From: an uncultured Actinomycetes bacterium
Lineage (GTDB): Bacteria; Actinomycetota; Thermoleophilia; Solirubrobacterales; Solirubrobacteraceae
Direction of reading: 5' to 3'
DNA: 23,932 nt
NCBI GenBank assembly: GCA_937888775.1
Contig: CALAQT010000093.1
Location: forward strand, 1-23,932
Part shown: one piece after another, positions 5,839 to 12,440 of the stretch
How positions within the stretch are numbered: position 1 is the stretch's first letter
How the letters are laid out: each line of letters begins with the position of its first letter
Made by a program: the position numbers and the translations under genes
The notes under the pieces: generated by a model
Database searches by the model: none
Told to the model about the DNA's origin: nothing
What the model saw: only the letters and a program-made list of their open reading frames with translations

Positions 5839-7470
5839 ATGGCTAGCAGGGACGGGCGGCCTGCCTTGGCTCGGCCGAAGTGGGCGGCCTCCAATCGCCG
5901 GGCGCGGGTTGCTGAGATCTCGGGGGCGCTTCACGAGGCGTTGTTCGAGCAGCCCGATCTCCTCGTCGGCCTCAGTGACCAGGCCTCGGCCATCCACGGG
6001 ACCGTGGAGCTGGCGGCCAGCGCCCTTGGCGCCGACGTGGTGTCGGTTGTCTGCAACGAGACCGTTGTCGCCTCGTCAGGATCGGCTCGTAGAAGTAGTC
6101 GCTCGGTTTCAGGGGCGGGATCGCTGCGCCGGGGTGAACGCAAACGGTCGGGCCATCACCGAATTTCCGTTCCGATCGGTAGCGAGACGGCCCTCAGCCT
6201 GGTGGCAGAGCGCGTGGGCGATGAATTCACCGCTGAGCAGGATGGTTTGCTGTCCACGCTTGCCCGATCACTCACCCCGGCGATGGTGATCCAGCATGCG
6301 CTGGAAGGTGAGCGCATCTTGCGGACGGCGTACGACAAACAAAGGCGCGACAACGCCTGTGTAACCGCCAAGCTCAAGAAGCAGCACAGTCTCCTCCAGC
6401 AGCTCCTACGCATCCAGCGACTCATCTCCTCATTGGCGCCGCTCCAGTCCATTCTCGACGAGATCGTGTCAGCGGCCACCGCACTGATCGGGGACGAGGC
6501 TGGCAACATCCGTCTGCAGGATCCTGAGCACCCCGACCATCTGATTCTGGCGGGACGGATCAGTGATCCGTCAGCCGCTATCGCGAAAGTGGATTGGATT
6601 CAGCCTGGTCAAGGCGCCACCGGCCGCGCGTTCAGTGAGGAGCGGCTGATCGTCGCCGAGGATTACTCGCGTGCTTCTGGCACTATTCCAGCCTATGCTG
6701 CGTCCAACGTGGAGGCGTGCATGGCCGCACCGGTACACCAGAACGGACGCGTCATCGGCGTCATGGTCGTGGCTACCCAGAGGAAGGGAAGGAAGTACAC
6801 CGTCGAGGAACAGGAGATACTGTTGGCATTCGCGGGGCACGCGAGCCTTGCCCTGACTGACGCCCAGCGTGTCTCGGCCGTGGAGCACATGGCGTTCTAC
6901 GACACACTCACTGGTTTGCCCAACCGTGCCCACTTCATGGAGCGGCTCAACCAGGCACTCGATCGCGCGCGCAACGATCCATCGTCCTGCGTCGCAGTGT
7001 TGTTCATCGACCTCGACCATTTCAAGATCGTCAACGATAGTCTGGGACATGCTGCTGGCGACACGCTGCTCGGGGTGATCGGACGCCGACTTGTCGAGAG
7101 CATCCGCACCGACGATGTGGCTGCACGGTTGGGTGGTGACGAGTTCGCCGTGCTCCTCGAGGATGCCAACCGCGACAACAGCGTGGGCGACGTGGTGACG
7201 CGTCTTCTGTCGACCCTCAACGCTCCGGTGAGGATCCTTGACCATACTATTCCGGTCACGGCCAGCGTCGGAACGGCGATGAGCGACGGTTCGCATGATG
7301 CTACGGAGCTGCTGCGTAACGCCGACCTCGCGATGTACAGGGCGAAGACACAGGGACGTCATCGTGCCGCGACGTACGACGTGTCGATGCACTCGGAGGC
7401 CCTGGCACGCCTTCATCTCGAAGGGGAGCTGCGGGAGGCCATGGAGGCCGACCAGTTCGAGGTCCACTGA
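5839..7470 (+). CDS. GAF-GGDEF diguanylate cyclase, truncated GGDEF-EAL protein
   Basis: The 543-residue soluble protein makes the second messenger c-di-GMP from two GTP. Residues 45-155 look like a degenerate GAF-type sensor, 160-195 a helical linker, and 200-342 a clearer GAF domain. Residues 350-515 form a GGDEF domain with intact active site GGDEF at 432-436, the DLDHFKIVND metal/substrate segment at 391-400, and an RxxD product-inhibition site (R423, D426) exactly five residues before GGDEF. The final helix (EALARLHLEGELREAMEADQFEVH) is the usual entry into an EAL phosphodiesterase domain, but the frame stops there. The cause is an extra base at about 7469 (see the adjacent remnant). The cyclase should still be active while the phosphodiesterase is lost. 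The start at 5839 has only a weak ribosome site. Confidence 0.9.
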   Translation: MASRDGRPALARPKWAASNRRARVAEISGALHEALFEQPDLLVGLSDQASAIHGTVELAASALGADVVSVVCNETVVASSGSARRSSRSVSGAGSLRRGERKRSGHHRISVPIGSETALSLVAERVGDEFTAEQDGLLSTLARSLTPAMVIQHALEGERILRTAYDKQRRDNACVTAKLKKQHSLLQQLLRIQRLISSLAPLQSILDEIVSAATALIGDEAGNIRLQDPEHPDHLILAGRISDPSAAIAKVDWIQPGQGATGRAFSEERLIVAEDYSRASGTIPAYAASNVEACMAAPVHQNGRVIGVMVVATQRKGRKYTVEEQEILLAFAGHASLALTDAQRVSAVEHMAFYDTLTGLPNRAHFMERLNQALDRARNDPSSCVAVLFIDLDHFKIVNDSLGHAAGDTLLGVIGRRLVESIRTDDVAARLGGDEFAVLLEDANRDNSVGDVVTRLLSTLNAPVRILDHTIPVTASVGTAMSDGSHDATELLRNADLAMYRAKTQGRHRAATYDVSMHSEALARLHLEGELREAMEADQFEVH

Positions 7471-7519
7471 TCAGCTGATCGTTGCTCTCGATTTCGGGGA
7501 ACCGTGCGGCGTCGGCTAA
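7469..7519 (+). pseudogene. Frameshifted remnant of an EAL domain start
   Basis: If base 7469 (G) is skipped, the cyclase frame continues as FEVHYQLIVALDFGEPCGVG before a TAA at 7517. This matches the canonical EAL opening FEVHYQPIVxLxxGxxxGVEAL, with Leu replacing Pro, up to the point where EAL itself should appear. Nothing further of the domain is visible downstream, where the convergent operon ends. Confidence 0.6.
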
Positions 7520-7589
7520 TCGTCAGGGATTTCCTTTGCGCAACGGGGGATTTGCGTCAGATCGCGTTCTGGCGACTTATTTTCCGGAG

Positions 7590-7609
7590 GCGCCGGGTCA
7601 GCCCGGCGC
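7590..7609. terminator. GC-rich hairpin between convergent genes
   Basis: GCGCCGGG and CCCGGCGC form a perfect 8-bp stem with the 4-nt loop TCAG. The stop codon of the metallo-beta-lactamase-fold gene lies in this loop. There is no T run on either side, so termination is likely but not certain; it could serve both converging transcripts. Confidence 0.45.
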
Positions 7610-8410
7610 AGTGGCGGGTTCGAACCTGGCGAGCATCTCCTGCAATGCTTGCTGGTCCGGACCAACGAATGGGTCGGCGTCGGGTGCGTCGGCCAGCATG
7701 TCGAACAGTTGCGTTCCCAGCCCGATCGCGGGCGGCAGGTGGGTGCTGAGGATGACGTCGGAGTCGATGGCCTGCATCGAGTGGACTGTCTGCAGATACC
7801 GGTCGGTCTTGGCGTTGTGCACCCACGGGCTGTCGACGGCGGCCCAGAGGAGCTGGCCGGAGCGTAGCTCGTCGGCGGGTACCTCGCGGGCGTCCATGCA
7901 GCTGGCCAGTTCCGACGTGGCCAGCGGCGCACCGAAGCAGTCGGAGCTGAAGCAGGTTCGCGAACCGTCGTCGTAGAACCCTACGGTGGCCGGGTTGTCG
8001 AACAGCGGCGGGCGGAACGCGTGCAGGGTTCGGTCGCCGACCTCGAGCTTCTGTCCGGGATTCAGCAGGTAGACCCGATCGAGCGGGAGCGGCCGCTCGG
8101 TGGACATCAAGCCGACGCCGAGGAACGTCGTCACCAGGCGAGCGTGGGGTGCGGCTTCCAGGAGTGCGAAAAGTCCGCCTGTATGATCGCGGTCGGGGTG
8201 GGTGAGCCAGATCCATCGGACCGTCGCCGGGTCGATGACGGAGCTGAGTGTGGCTACGAAGTCGCGGTCCGGCAGGCCGAGCCCGGTGTCGACGACTACG
8301 GGCTCGCGTGCGTGCAGTACGAAGGCGTTGACCGGGAGGAACCCGAGTCCCGGTACTTCGAGGTGGTCGTTGAGGACGGTGACGTGCTCGCCGATTCGAT
8401 ACGTGTGCAT
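7598..8410 (-). CDS. Metallo-beta-lactamase-fold protein with an HxDxDH metal site
   Basis: The 270-residue cytosolic protein has a metallo-beta-lactamase fold: VVVDTGLGLP near 38-47, the metal signature THPDRDHTGG at 70-79, a metal-bridging Asp157 in SSDCFG and a late His224 in LSTHLPPAIG. The signature is HxDxDH instead of the usual HxHxDH, and the position usually held by the next His ligand reads PPLFDNP. Acidic replacement of the second His is known in the diiron flavodiiron/ODP branch (HxExDH), so an oxygen- or redox-type diiron site is possible. I chose the ATG at 8410, preceded by GGAG at 6 nt, over the one at 8422. It is the last gene of a three-gene operon with the mycothiol-dependent enzyme and the TetR regulator. 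Confidence 0.85.
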   Translation of the reverse strand: MHTYRIGEHVTVLNDHLEVPGLGFLPVNAFVLHAREPVVVDTGLGLPDRDFVATLSSVIDPATVRWIWLTHPDRDHTGGLFALLEAAPHARLVTTFLGVGLMSTERPLPLDRVYLLNPGQKLEVGDRTLHAFRPPLFDNPATVGFYDDGSRTCFSSDCFGAPLATSELASCMDAREVPADELRSGQLLWAAVDSPWVHNAKTDRYLQTVHSMQAIDSDVILSTHLPPAIGLGTQLFDMLADAPDADPFVGPDQQALQEMLARFEPATAPG

Positions 8411-8439
8411 GTGCTTCTCCATGTGCGTTTTGGTGGTCC

Positions 8440-9195
8440 TCAGAACGTCACTCCGGTCGCGAGCAGACCGGCGCCCTTCTCGCGACGGGAGAGGATGCGG
8501 CAGAACTCGACGGCATCGAGCTCAAGCCCGGCGCCGCCGGCCCCGGCTGTGAAGGATCCGCCTGCAGGTCCGGTGAGCGTGAGCGTGAACGCCTGCCCGT
8601 GTCGCCGTGCCCAGTCCGCGACAACGTCGGCGACGATCCGCCCGTCGTGATCGGAGGAGAGGGCTACCTCGCGGCCGATCGCCCGGCTGATGTCGATGCG
8701 ATGTATCCACGGATCGCGGGTGTGGATGACGTCGAAGAGGTACCCGACCGTCCACCCGTCCTCGCCGGGGAGCTCGGGGTTGAAGGGCGCCGCACGTTGC
8801 TCCGCCGTCATCGCACTCCGGGCGGCCAGTCCGCGCGGCGCCGCGTCGTGCAGCGCCCGCTGCAACTCGTGCGGTGCCAGGTGCGCGTGCTCCCTCACTT
8901 GCAGCGCGGTCATCGCGTCGAGGCGCAGGCATCCGGTTCGTGCCGCGATCTCGGCTGCGGTTTTGATCTGGCGCATCCGTTCTTCCGCGTCTGCCTGGAG
9001 TTCAAGCATGCCGAGCACGTGGCCGAGCAGGGCCTTGACGTCCCAGTCTGTGCAGTCGGTCTGCCGCGACCACTCGTCATCACCCAGGTCGTCGGTGAGC
9101 GCAAGCAGCCGGTCGTATTCCGCCGCGGCGAGGCGCATGGCCTCGTCGTGTCCGAGGGCGGGGATTGCTTCCACGGCGGTCGTTCTGGCGATCAT
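8440..9195 (-). CDS. Maleylpyruvate isomerase family, mycothiol-dependent enzyme
   Basis: The 251-residue protein has the DinB-like four-helix MDMPI domain in its first about 170 residues and an SCP2-like C-terminal domain (about 175-251). The metal triad is visible as His59 in LLGHVLGM and D162-x3-H166 in HTRDPWIHRIDI, matching the H / E-x3-H arrangement of the known maleylpyruvate isomerase, with Asp replacing Glu. CTDWDVKALLGH is the classic family opening. Such enzymes use mycothiol, the low-molecular-weight thiol of actinobacteria, for isomerisation or conjugation reactions. The start ATG overlaps the stop of the TetR gene as ATGA, so the two are translationally coupled. The exact substrate is unknown; with the neighbouring MBL-fold protein a detoxification role is plausible. 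Confidence 0.88.
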   Translation of the reverse strand: MIARTTAVEAIPALGHDEAMRLAAAEYDRLLALTDDLGDDEWSRQTDCTDWDVKALLGHVLGMLELQADAEERMRQIKTAAEIAARTGCLRLDAMTALQVREHAHLAPHELQRALHDAAPRGLAARSAMTAEQRAAPFNPELPGEDGWTVGYLFDVIHTRDPWIHRIDISRAIGREVALSSDHDGRIVADVVADWARRHGQAFTLTLTGPAGGSFTAGAGGAGLELDAVEFCRILSRREKGAGLLATGVTF

Positions 9196-9803
9196 CTCTT
9201 TCCCTTCTCCTTGGCTGGTCGATAGTGTGCGAGGAACATGTCGGTGATCTCGTCCGCGAGACGAACCCAGCGATCACCGCCCGGCTCGTTGGCGTTCTGT
9301 TGTGCGGCGAGACCGCCGGTCACGGCGGTCCACGCGTCCAGTGCCCGGGCGTCGCTGATGCCACACGCGCGCAGCGTCTTGCGGGCCTGGTCGAGGACGT
9401 CGATCGCCGGCGCGTAGGACTCCGGGCTCGGCTCGAATCCGGGGATGGTCCGCTGGAACAGCAACTGGTAGCGCACCGGATCCTCGACGCAGAAGTTGAG
9501 AAACACCTGCTTGTGGCGACGCAGCTCTTCGATCGGATCGCGCATCGGTGCCGGCTCGGTCAGCCGGTGAAGCAACTCGCGGTTGGACTGGGCGAACATC
9601 GCGTCGTAGATCGCGTCCTTGGACGGGAAGTACGCGTAGAGCGACTGCGCCCGCATGCCCACCCGTGCGCCGAGATCGCGCATCGCCAGTGAGCCCAGGC
9701 CGTCAGCGCGGACCAGATCCCAGGCGGCGTCGAGTATTTCCCTGCGCGTCGCTGCGTACCGCTCCGCCCGGCGGTCCCTCACTGGCATGGGCATGGCTGA
9801 CAT
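9192..9803 (-). CDS. TetR-family transcription regulator
   Basis: The 203-residue protein has a TetR N-terminal helix-turn-helix at about 20-68 (REILDAAWDLVRADGLGSLAMRDLGARVG, then SLYAYFPSKDAIYDAMF). Its ligand-binding C-terminal half resembles the WHG subgroup of TetR regulators. It is the first gene of an operon with the mycothiol-dependent enzyme and the MBL-fold protein, and probably represses it. The ATG at 9803 lies 8 nt after the promoter's -10 and inside a CTGAC...GTCAG palindrome. This fits autoregulation of a leaderless transcript. In-frame ATGs two and four codons downstream (MSAMPMP) are alternatives. Confidence 0.92.
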   Translation of the reverse strand: MSAMPMPVRDRRAERYAATRREILDAAWDLVRADGLGSLAMRDLGARVGMRAQSLYAYFPSKDAIYDAMFAQSNRELLHRLTEPAPMRDPIEELRRHKQVFLNFCVEDPVRYQLLFQRTIPGFEPSPESYAPAIDVLDQARKTLRACGISDARALDAWTAVTGGLAAQQNANEPGGDRWVRLADEITDMFLAHYRPAKEKGKR

Positions 9804-9809
9804 AGTCAG
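9797..9809. promoter_or_regulatory. Palindrome CTGAC-ATA-GTCAG over the TetR start codon
   Basis: A 13-bp dyad (5-bp arms, 3-nt centre) spans the ATG of the TetR gene. A related half-site GTCAGG occurs again at 9824-9829. It is a plausible autorepressor site. Confidence 0.4.
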
Positions 9810-9811
9810 GT

Positions 9812-9840
9812 ATTGTGAACATTGTCAGGCAGACTGTCAA
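9812..9840 (-). promoter_or_regulatory. Promoter of the TetR operon with an overlapping dyad
   Basis: On the minus strand a perfect -35 TTGACA (9835-9840) is followed after 17 nt by CACAAT (9812-9817), a 4-of-6 match to TATAAT, ending 8 nt before the ATG. The 19-bp stretch 9822-9840 is a near-perfect dyad, TTGnCAG-N5-CTGnCAA, covering the -35. This is the expected architecture for TetR repression. Confidence 0.55.
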
Positions 9841-9965
9841 TGGGCCCCGGATTGTCTGGCCTCTCGGCCAACTTCAGTTGCCATGGGTCACCTCCCTGGC
9901 GGCCCCCGGCCGGTCGCCGTGAGCGCAGGGAACGCTGGATACGCTCAAGGGCGTGTCAGCGCCTT

Positions 9966-10268
9966 TCACGGTTCCGGAATGACGATGTCACCGACCACCT
10001 CGACGACCTTCGAACGTGAGGTTCGACCCCACACCAGCTGGACCTGGGACGCATTGATGCCGAGCCAGACCGACACCGCACGCAGAACAGCGTCGTTGGC
10101 AGCGCCGGCAACTGGCGACTGGCGCACCCACAGCTCCAACCGTTCTCCGTCCCATACGTGGCGGGCTCGGGAGGCACGCGGATGCACCCGGACCGGAATG
10201 CGTCGACGGCTGCTCACCTCACCAACAGGGGTCACGCTGCTCCTACCGAGAGTCCCTCGACCAGTCAT
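9966..10268 (-). CDS. DUF167 (YggU-type) protein
   Basis: The product of about 100 residues matches the conserved YggU/DUF167 family of small alpha/beta proteins of unknown function. Visible elements are IPVRVHPRASRAR at the first strand, LELWVRQSPVAGAANDAVLRAVS (family signature with PxxGxAN) and VQLVWGRTSRSKVVEV. I chose the ATG at 10268, preceded by AAGGA at 4 nt and giving the normal family length. The frame continues to 10358 without a better site. It is not clearly in an operon. The 162-bp gap to the TetR gene start holds only the divergent operator region. Confidence 0.8.
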   Translation of the reverse strand: MTGRGTLGRSSVTPVGEVSSRRRIPVRVHPRASRARHVWDGERLELWVRQSPVAGAANDAVLRAVSVWLGINASQVQLVWGRTSRSKVVEVVGDIVIPEP

Positions 10269-10371
10269 CGATTCCTTGCGTGGCGCACCAGCGGGTTCGG
10301 GGATGTTTGGCATCTCCGATGGAAGCTGGCTGAGCCCCAGGCGACTTGCCAGGGCCATTGGTCATGATTCG

Positions 10372-10426
10372 AGCCTGCGGCTGAGGGCCGGACCAGCGTC
10401 GATCGGTCGTCAGGCTACCGCAGGCT
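10372..10426 (-). terminator. Long-loop inverted repeat at the end of the DoxX-like gene
   Basis: AGCCTGCGG (10372-10380) and CCGCAGGCT (10418-10426) are perfect 9-nt complements separated by 37 nt, spanning the DoxX-like stop codon. The loop is long and no T run is seen, so a terminator function is only possible. Confidence 0.25.
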
Positions 10427-10840
10427 GATCGCCGAGCCGGTGAGCGCGAAGGCAATGTGACCCACGACCGCAAACAACGCGAACAGCGACAGCGCCGCGC
10501 CGAGCAGGGTCACATTCCTGTAGAAGCTGCCCTCTTGCGTGCGCCGAACGGCAGCGTCCGAGACAGTCCAGAATGGATGGAAGAGCACAGCGGCAGGAAG
10601 GAGGAACGCCGCGATCATCAAGGACCCGATATCTGGCCAGATACCCGCGACGATGGAGACGTCCGCGAGCAGCAAGAACACCCCGGTGGGCCAGCCGGCC
10701 AGAAATGGGATTGGAAGTTTGCCCCGTGCTGTGCCCACATACCGAGCGTGGTGTTGAATGTGTCCGCGCGCCGAGAACGCAAACAGACCCGCGAACAGAA
10801 CTCTGCCGATGAGCAGGATCGCCCCCGCCAGGGTGGTCAT
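10415..10840 (-). CDS. DoxX-like integral membrane protein
   Basis: The 141-residue protein has four hydrophobic segments with the DoxX-like pattern: AGAILLIGRVLFAGLFAFSARGH at the start, a PFLAGWPTGVFLLLADVSIVAG second helix, AAFLLPAAVLFHPFW, and a last helix ending GHIAFAL. DoxX proteins are small membrane subunits linked to quinone or thiol redox chemistry and to stress resistance. The ATG at 10840 is preferred; the frame is open to 10909 but that would overlap the preceding gene. It starts 10 nt after the stop of the quinone-oxidoreductase-like gene, so the two form an operon. The pairing of a soluble quinone/enone reductase with a DoxX protein suggests handling of reactive electrophiles. 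Confidence 0.8.
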   Translation of the reverse strand: MTTLAGAILLIGRVLFAGLFAFSARGHIQHHARYVGTARGKLPIPFLAGWPTGVFLLLADVSIVAGIWPDIGSLMIAAFLLPAAVLFHPFWTVSDAAVRRTQEGSFYRNVTLLGAALSLFALFAVVGHIAFALTGSAISLR

Positions 10841-10850
10841 GACAACTGTC

Positions 10851-11801
10851 TCAGGTCGAAACCTGCAGGACGATGCGCCCGCGGCCGTGGCCGCTTTCGG
10901 CAACGGCATGTGCCTGGGCCGCGTCGGCGAGGGGAAAAACCGGTCCGAGCTGTGGCGTCAGCGAACCCGACTCGACGAGCTTCGCGAGCTCCTCCAGCAC
11001 AGGCCTCGTCATTTCTGGAGACTGCACACCGGACGTGCGCACACCATGTGCTGCCGCCTTCTCCGGTTCGGGCATGCCGGCGACCACCACCAGAATGCCA
11101 CCCGCCTTCAGCACGCTCCACGATCGATCCGTGACCTCACCCCCGACGGTGTCGAGCACGACGTCCACATCGCGGACGACTTCCTCGAACCGCGTGGTCG
11201 TGTAGTCGATGACCTCATCGGCACCGAGCGATCGCACGTAGTCCACATTACCGGTCGAGGTCGTGGTCATCACGTGGGCGCCCTTCCAGTGCGCAAGCTG
11301 CACCGCCAGTGAACCGACGCCGCCCGCGCCACCCTGCACGAGCAGGCGCTGGCCTGGCTCGAGCTTGGCGGTGTCGAAGAGACCCGCCCACGCGGTGACA
11401 CCACCAATGGGCAAGGTCGCAGCCTGCTCGAAGCTGATGCTCGCTGGCTTGTGCGCAAGCGCAGTCACGGGGACGATCGCGTATTCCGCGTAGGCACCGG
11501 CGCCGCGGCCGAAGACATCGTCACCGGGCGAGAAGTCGGAGACGCCGACTCCGACCCCCTCCACCGTGCCCGCCACGTCAAGACCCGGGGTGTGGGGCAG
11601 CTCGAGAGGCATGAAGTCCTTGAGGTATCCCGCTCGATACTTCCAATCGATGGCGTTAACGCCAGCTGCTCGCACCCGCGCGAGCGCCTCGCCCTCTTTG
11701 GGTTCTGGGCGCTCAACGTCTTCGACGACCAGGACGGAGGGGGGACCGTAGTCTTGAAATCGCACCGCCCGCATCTCTCGCGCGTCAGTCTGTGCAGCCA
11801 T
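10851..11801 (-). CDS. Zinc-independent medium-chain reductase, NADPH:quinone oxidoreductase type
   Basis: The 316-residue protein belongs to the medium-chain dehydrogenase/reductase superfamily. It has the GroES-like N-terminal part (about 10-125), the quinone-reductase segment AGVNAIDWKYRAG, and a Rossmann domain with the GGAGGVGSLAVQLA motif at 157-170. The catalytic-zinc Cys and the structural-zinc Cys cluster are absent, consistent with NADPH-dependent reduction of quinones or alpha,beta-unsaturated carbonyls. The start at 11801 has AGGAG at 7 nt. It is divergent from the MarR-drug-exporter operon across a 110-bp region with dyad symmetry and co-directional with the DoxX-like gene. The MarR protein probably controls both sides. 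The substrate is unknown. Confidence 0.9.
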   Translation of the reverse strand: MAAQTDAREMRAVRFQDYGPPSVLVVEDVERPEPKEGEALARVRAAGVNAIDWKYRAGYLKDFMPLELPHTPGLDVAGTVEGVGVGVSDFSPGDDVFGRGAGAYAEYAIVPVTALAHKPASISFEQAATLPIGGVTAWAGLFDTAKLEPGQRLLVQGGAGGVGSLAVQLAHWKGAHVMTTTSTGNVDYVRSLGADEVIDYTTTRFEEVVRDVDVVLDTVGGEVTDRSWSVLKAGGILVVVAGMPEPEKAAAHGVRTSGVQSPEMTRPVLEELAKLVESGSLTPQLGPVFPLADAAQAHAVAESGHGRGRIVLQVST

Positions 11802-11834
11802 CGCCTCTCTCCTGACCTATGGTTCGTGTAGGGG

Positions 11835-11874
11835 CTTGTTTTTCAAGAGTAGCGTGTGGTAGCCCAGTTACTAC
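11835..11874. promoter_or_regulatory. Divergent control region with two dyads (possible MarR operator)
   Basis: The gap between the reductase and MarR genes holds CTTG-TTTTT-CAAG at 11835-11847 and an imperfect 8-3-8 inverted repeat, GTGGTAGC-CCA-GTTACTAC, at 11856-11874 (6 of 8 arm positions match). MarR proteins usually bind such dyads of 16-20 bp in the divergent promoter. Which of the two is used cannot be decided by eye. Confidence 0.35.
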
Positions 11875-11898
11875 AGCGGGACGATCATACAGCTGTTG

Positions 11899-11904
11899 TA
11901 CTAT
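11899..11904 (+). promoter_or_regulatory. -10 hexamer (TACTAT) for a leaderless MarR start
   Basis: TACTAT ends 7 nt before the ATG at 11912 and there is no Shine-Dalgarno in between. It fits the leaderless pattern seen at four other starts in the window. No convincing -35 is visible. Confidence 0.45.
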
Positions 11905-11911
11905 CGCGCTC

Positions 11912-12394
11912 ATGAATCGACGACGAGAGTTGCTCGGCCGCCTTGAACGGCTCGGTCCCGGCCTTCGCCGCCGCTTGGGGGAGTCGGAGCGCCGCGCCGA
12001 CTTTCTCACCCGCTTTGGCGGCGTGACCCTGTATCAGGTTGGGGCTCTCCGCCATCTGGTGAAGCACGGACCGCTCACCATGAACGAGCTCGCAGCACGC
12101 ATGGAGATCAGCCCCAGCTCAGCCACCCAGCTGGTCGACCGGCTCGTCCACCACGGCCTGGTGGAGCGCAGGCCCGATCCGAATGACCGCAGAGTCCTTC
12201 GTGTGGCGGTGTCAGGACCCGCGTCAGACGCTGTTCACGACCTCGAGGAGGAAACGAGCCAACGCTTCGCCGCGCTCCTTGCTCCGCTCACTGAGGATGA
12301 GTTGGAGGTTCTCGCCTCACTCGCCCAACGGATTGTCGAAGCACCCACACGCCAGTACGGGCCCGCCAGCGACTCTTCTGGAGGTTCCTTGTGA
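11912..12394 (+). CDS. MarR-family transcription regulator
   Basis: The 160-residue protein has a MarR winged helix-turn-helix at about 50-102 (LTMNELAARMEISPSSATQLVDRLVHHGLVERRPDPNDRRVLRV, including the wing signature DPNDRR) between N- and C-terminal dimerisation helices. MarR proteins usually repress neighbouring efflux genes and are released by phenolic or lipophilic ligands. The start at 11912 was chosen because the family N-terminus fits and a -10 lies 7 nt upstream; a frame reaching 11819 would run into the divergent promoter. It is followed after 46 nt by the DHA2 exporter, which overlaps the MMPL gene, so all three are probably one transcript. Confidence 0.92.
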   Translation: MNRRRELLGRLERLGPGLRRRLGESERRADFLTRFGGVTLYQVGALRHLVKHGPLTMNELAARMEISPSSATQLVDRLVHHGLVERRPDPNDRRVLRVAVSGPASDAVHDLEEETSQRFAALLAPLTEDELEVLASLAQRIVEAPTRQYGPASDSSGGSL

Positions 12395-12440
12395 CCCGCT
12401 TCTTCGCGACCAAGGACGCCAGATTGGAGGATGCCGCGGG

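Noticed and set aside
6571..7467. 298-codon minus-strand open frame
   Set aside because: It is antisense to the GGDEF/GAF region of the diguanylate cyclase and has no domain content.
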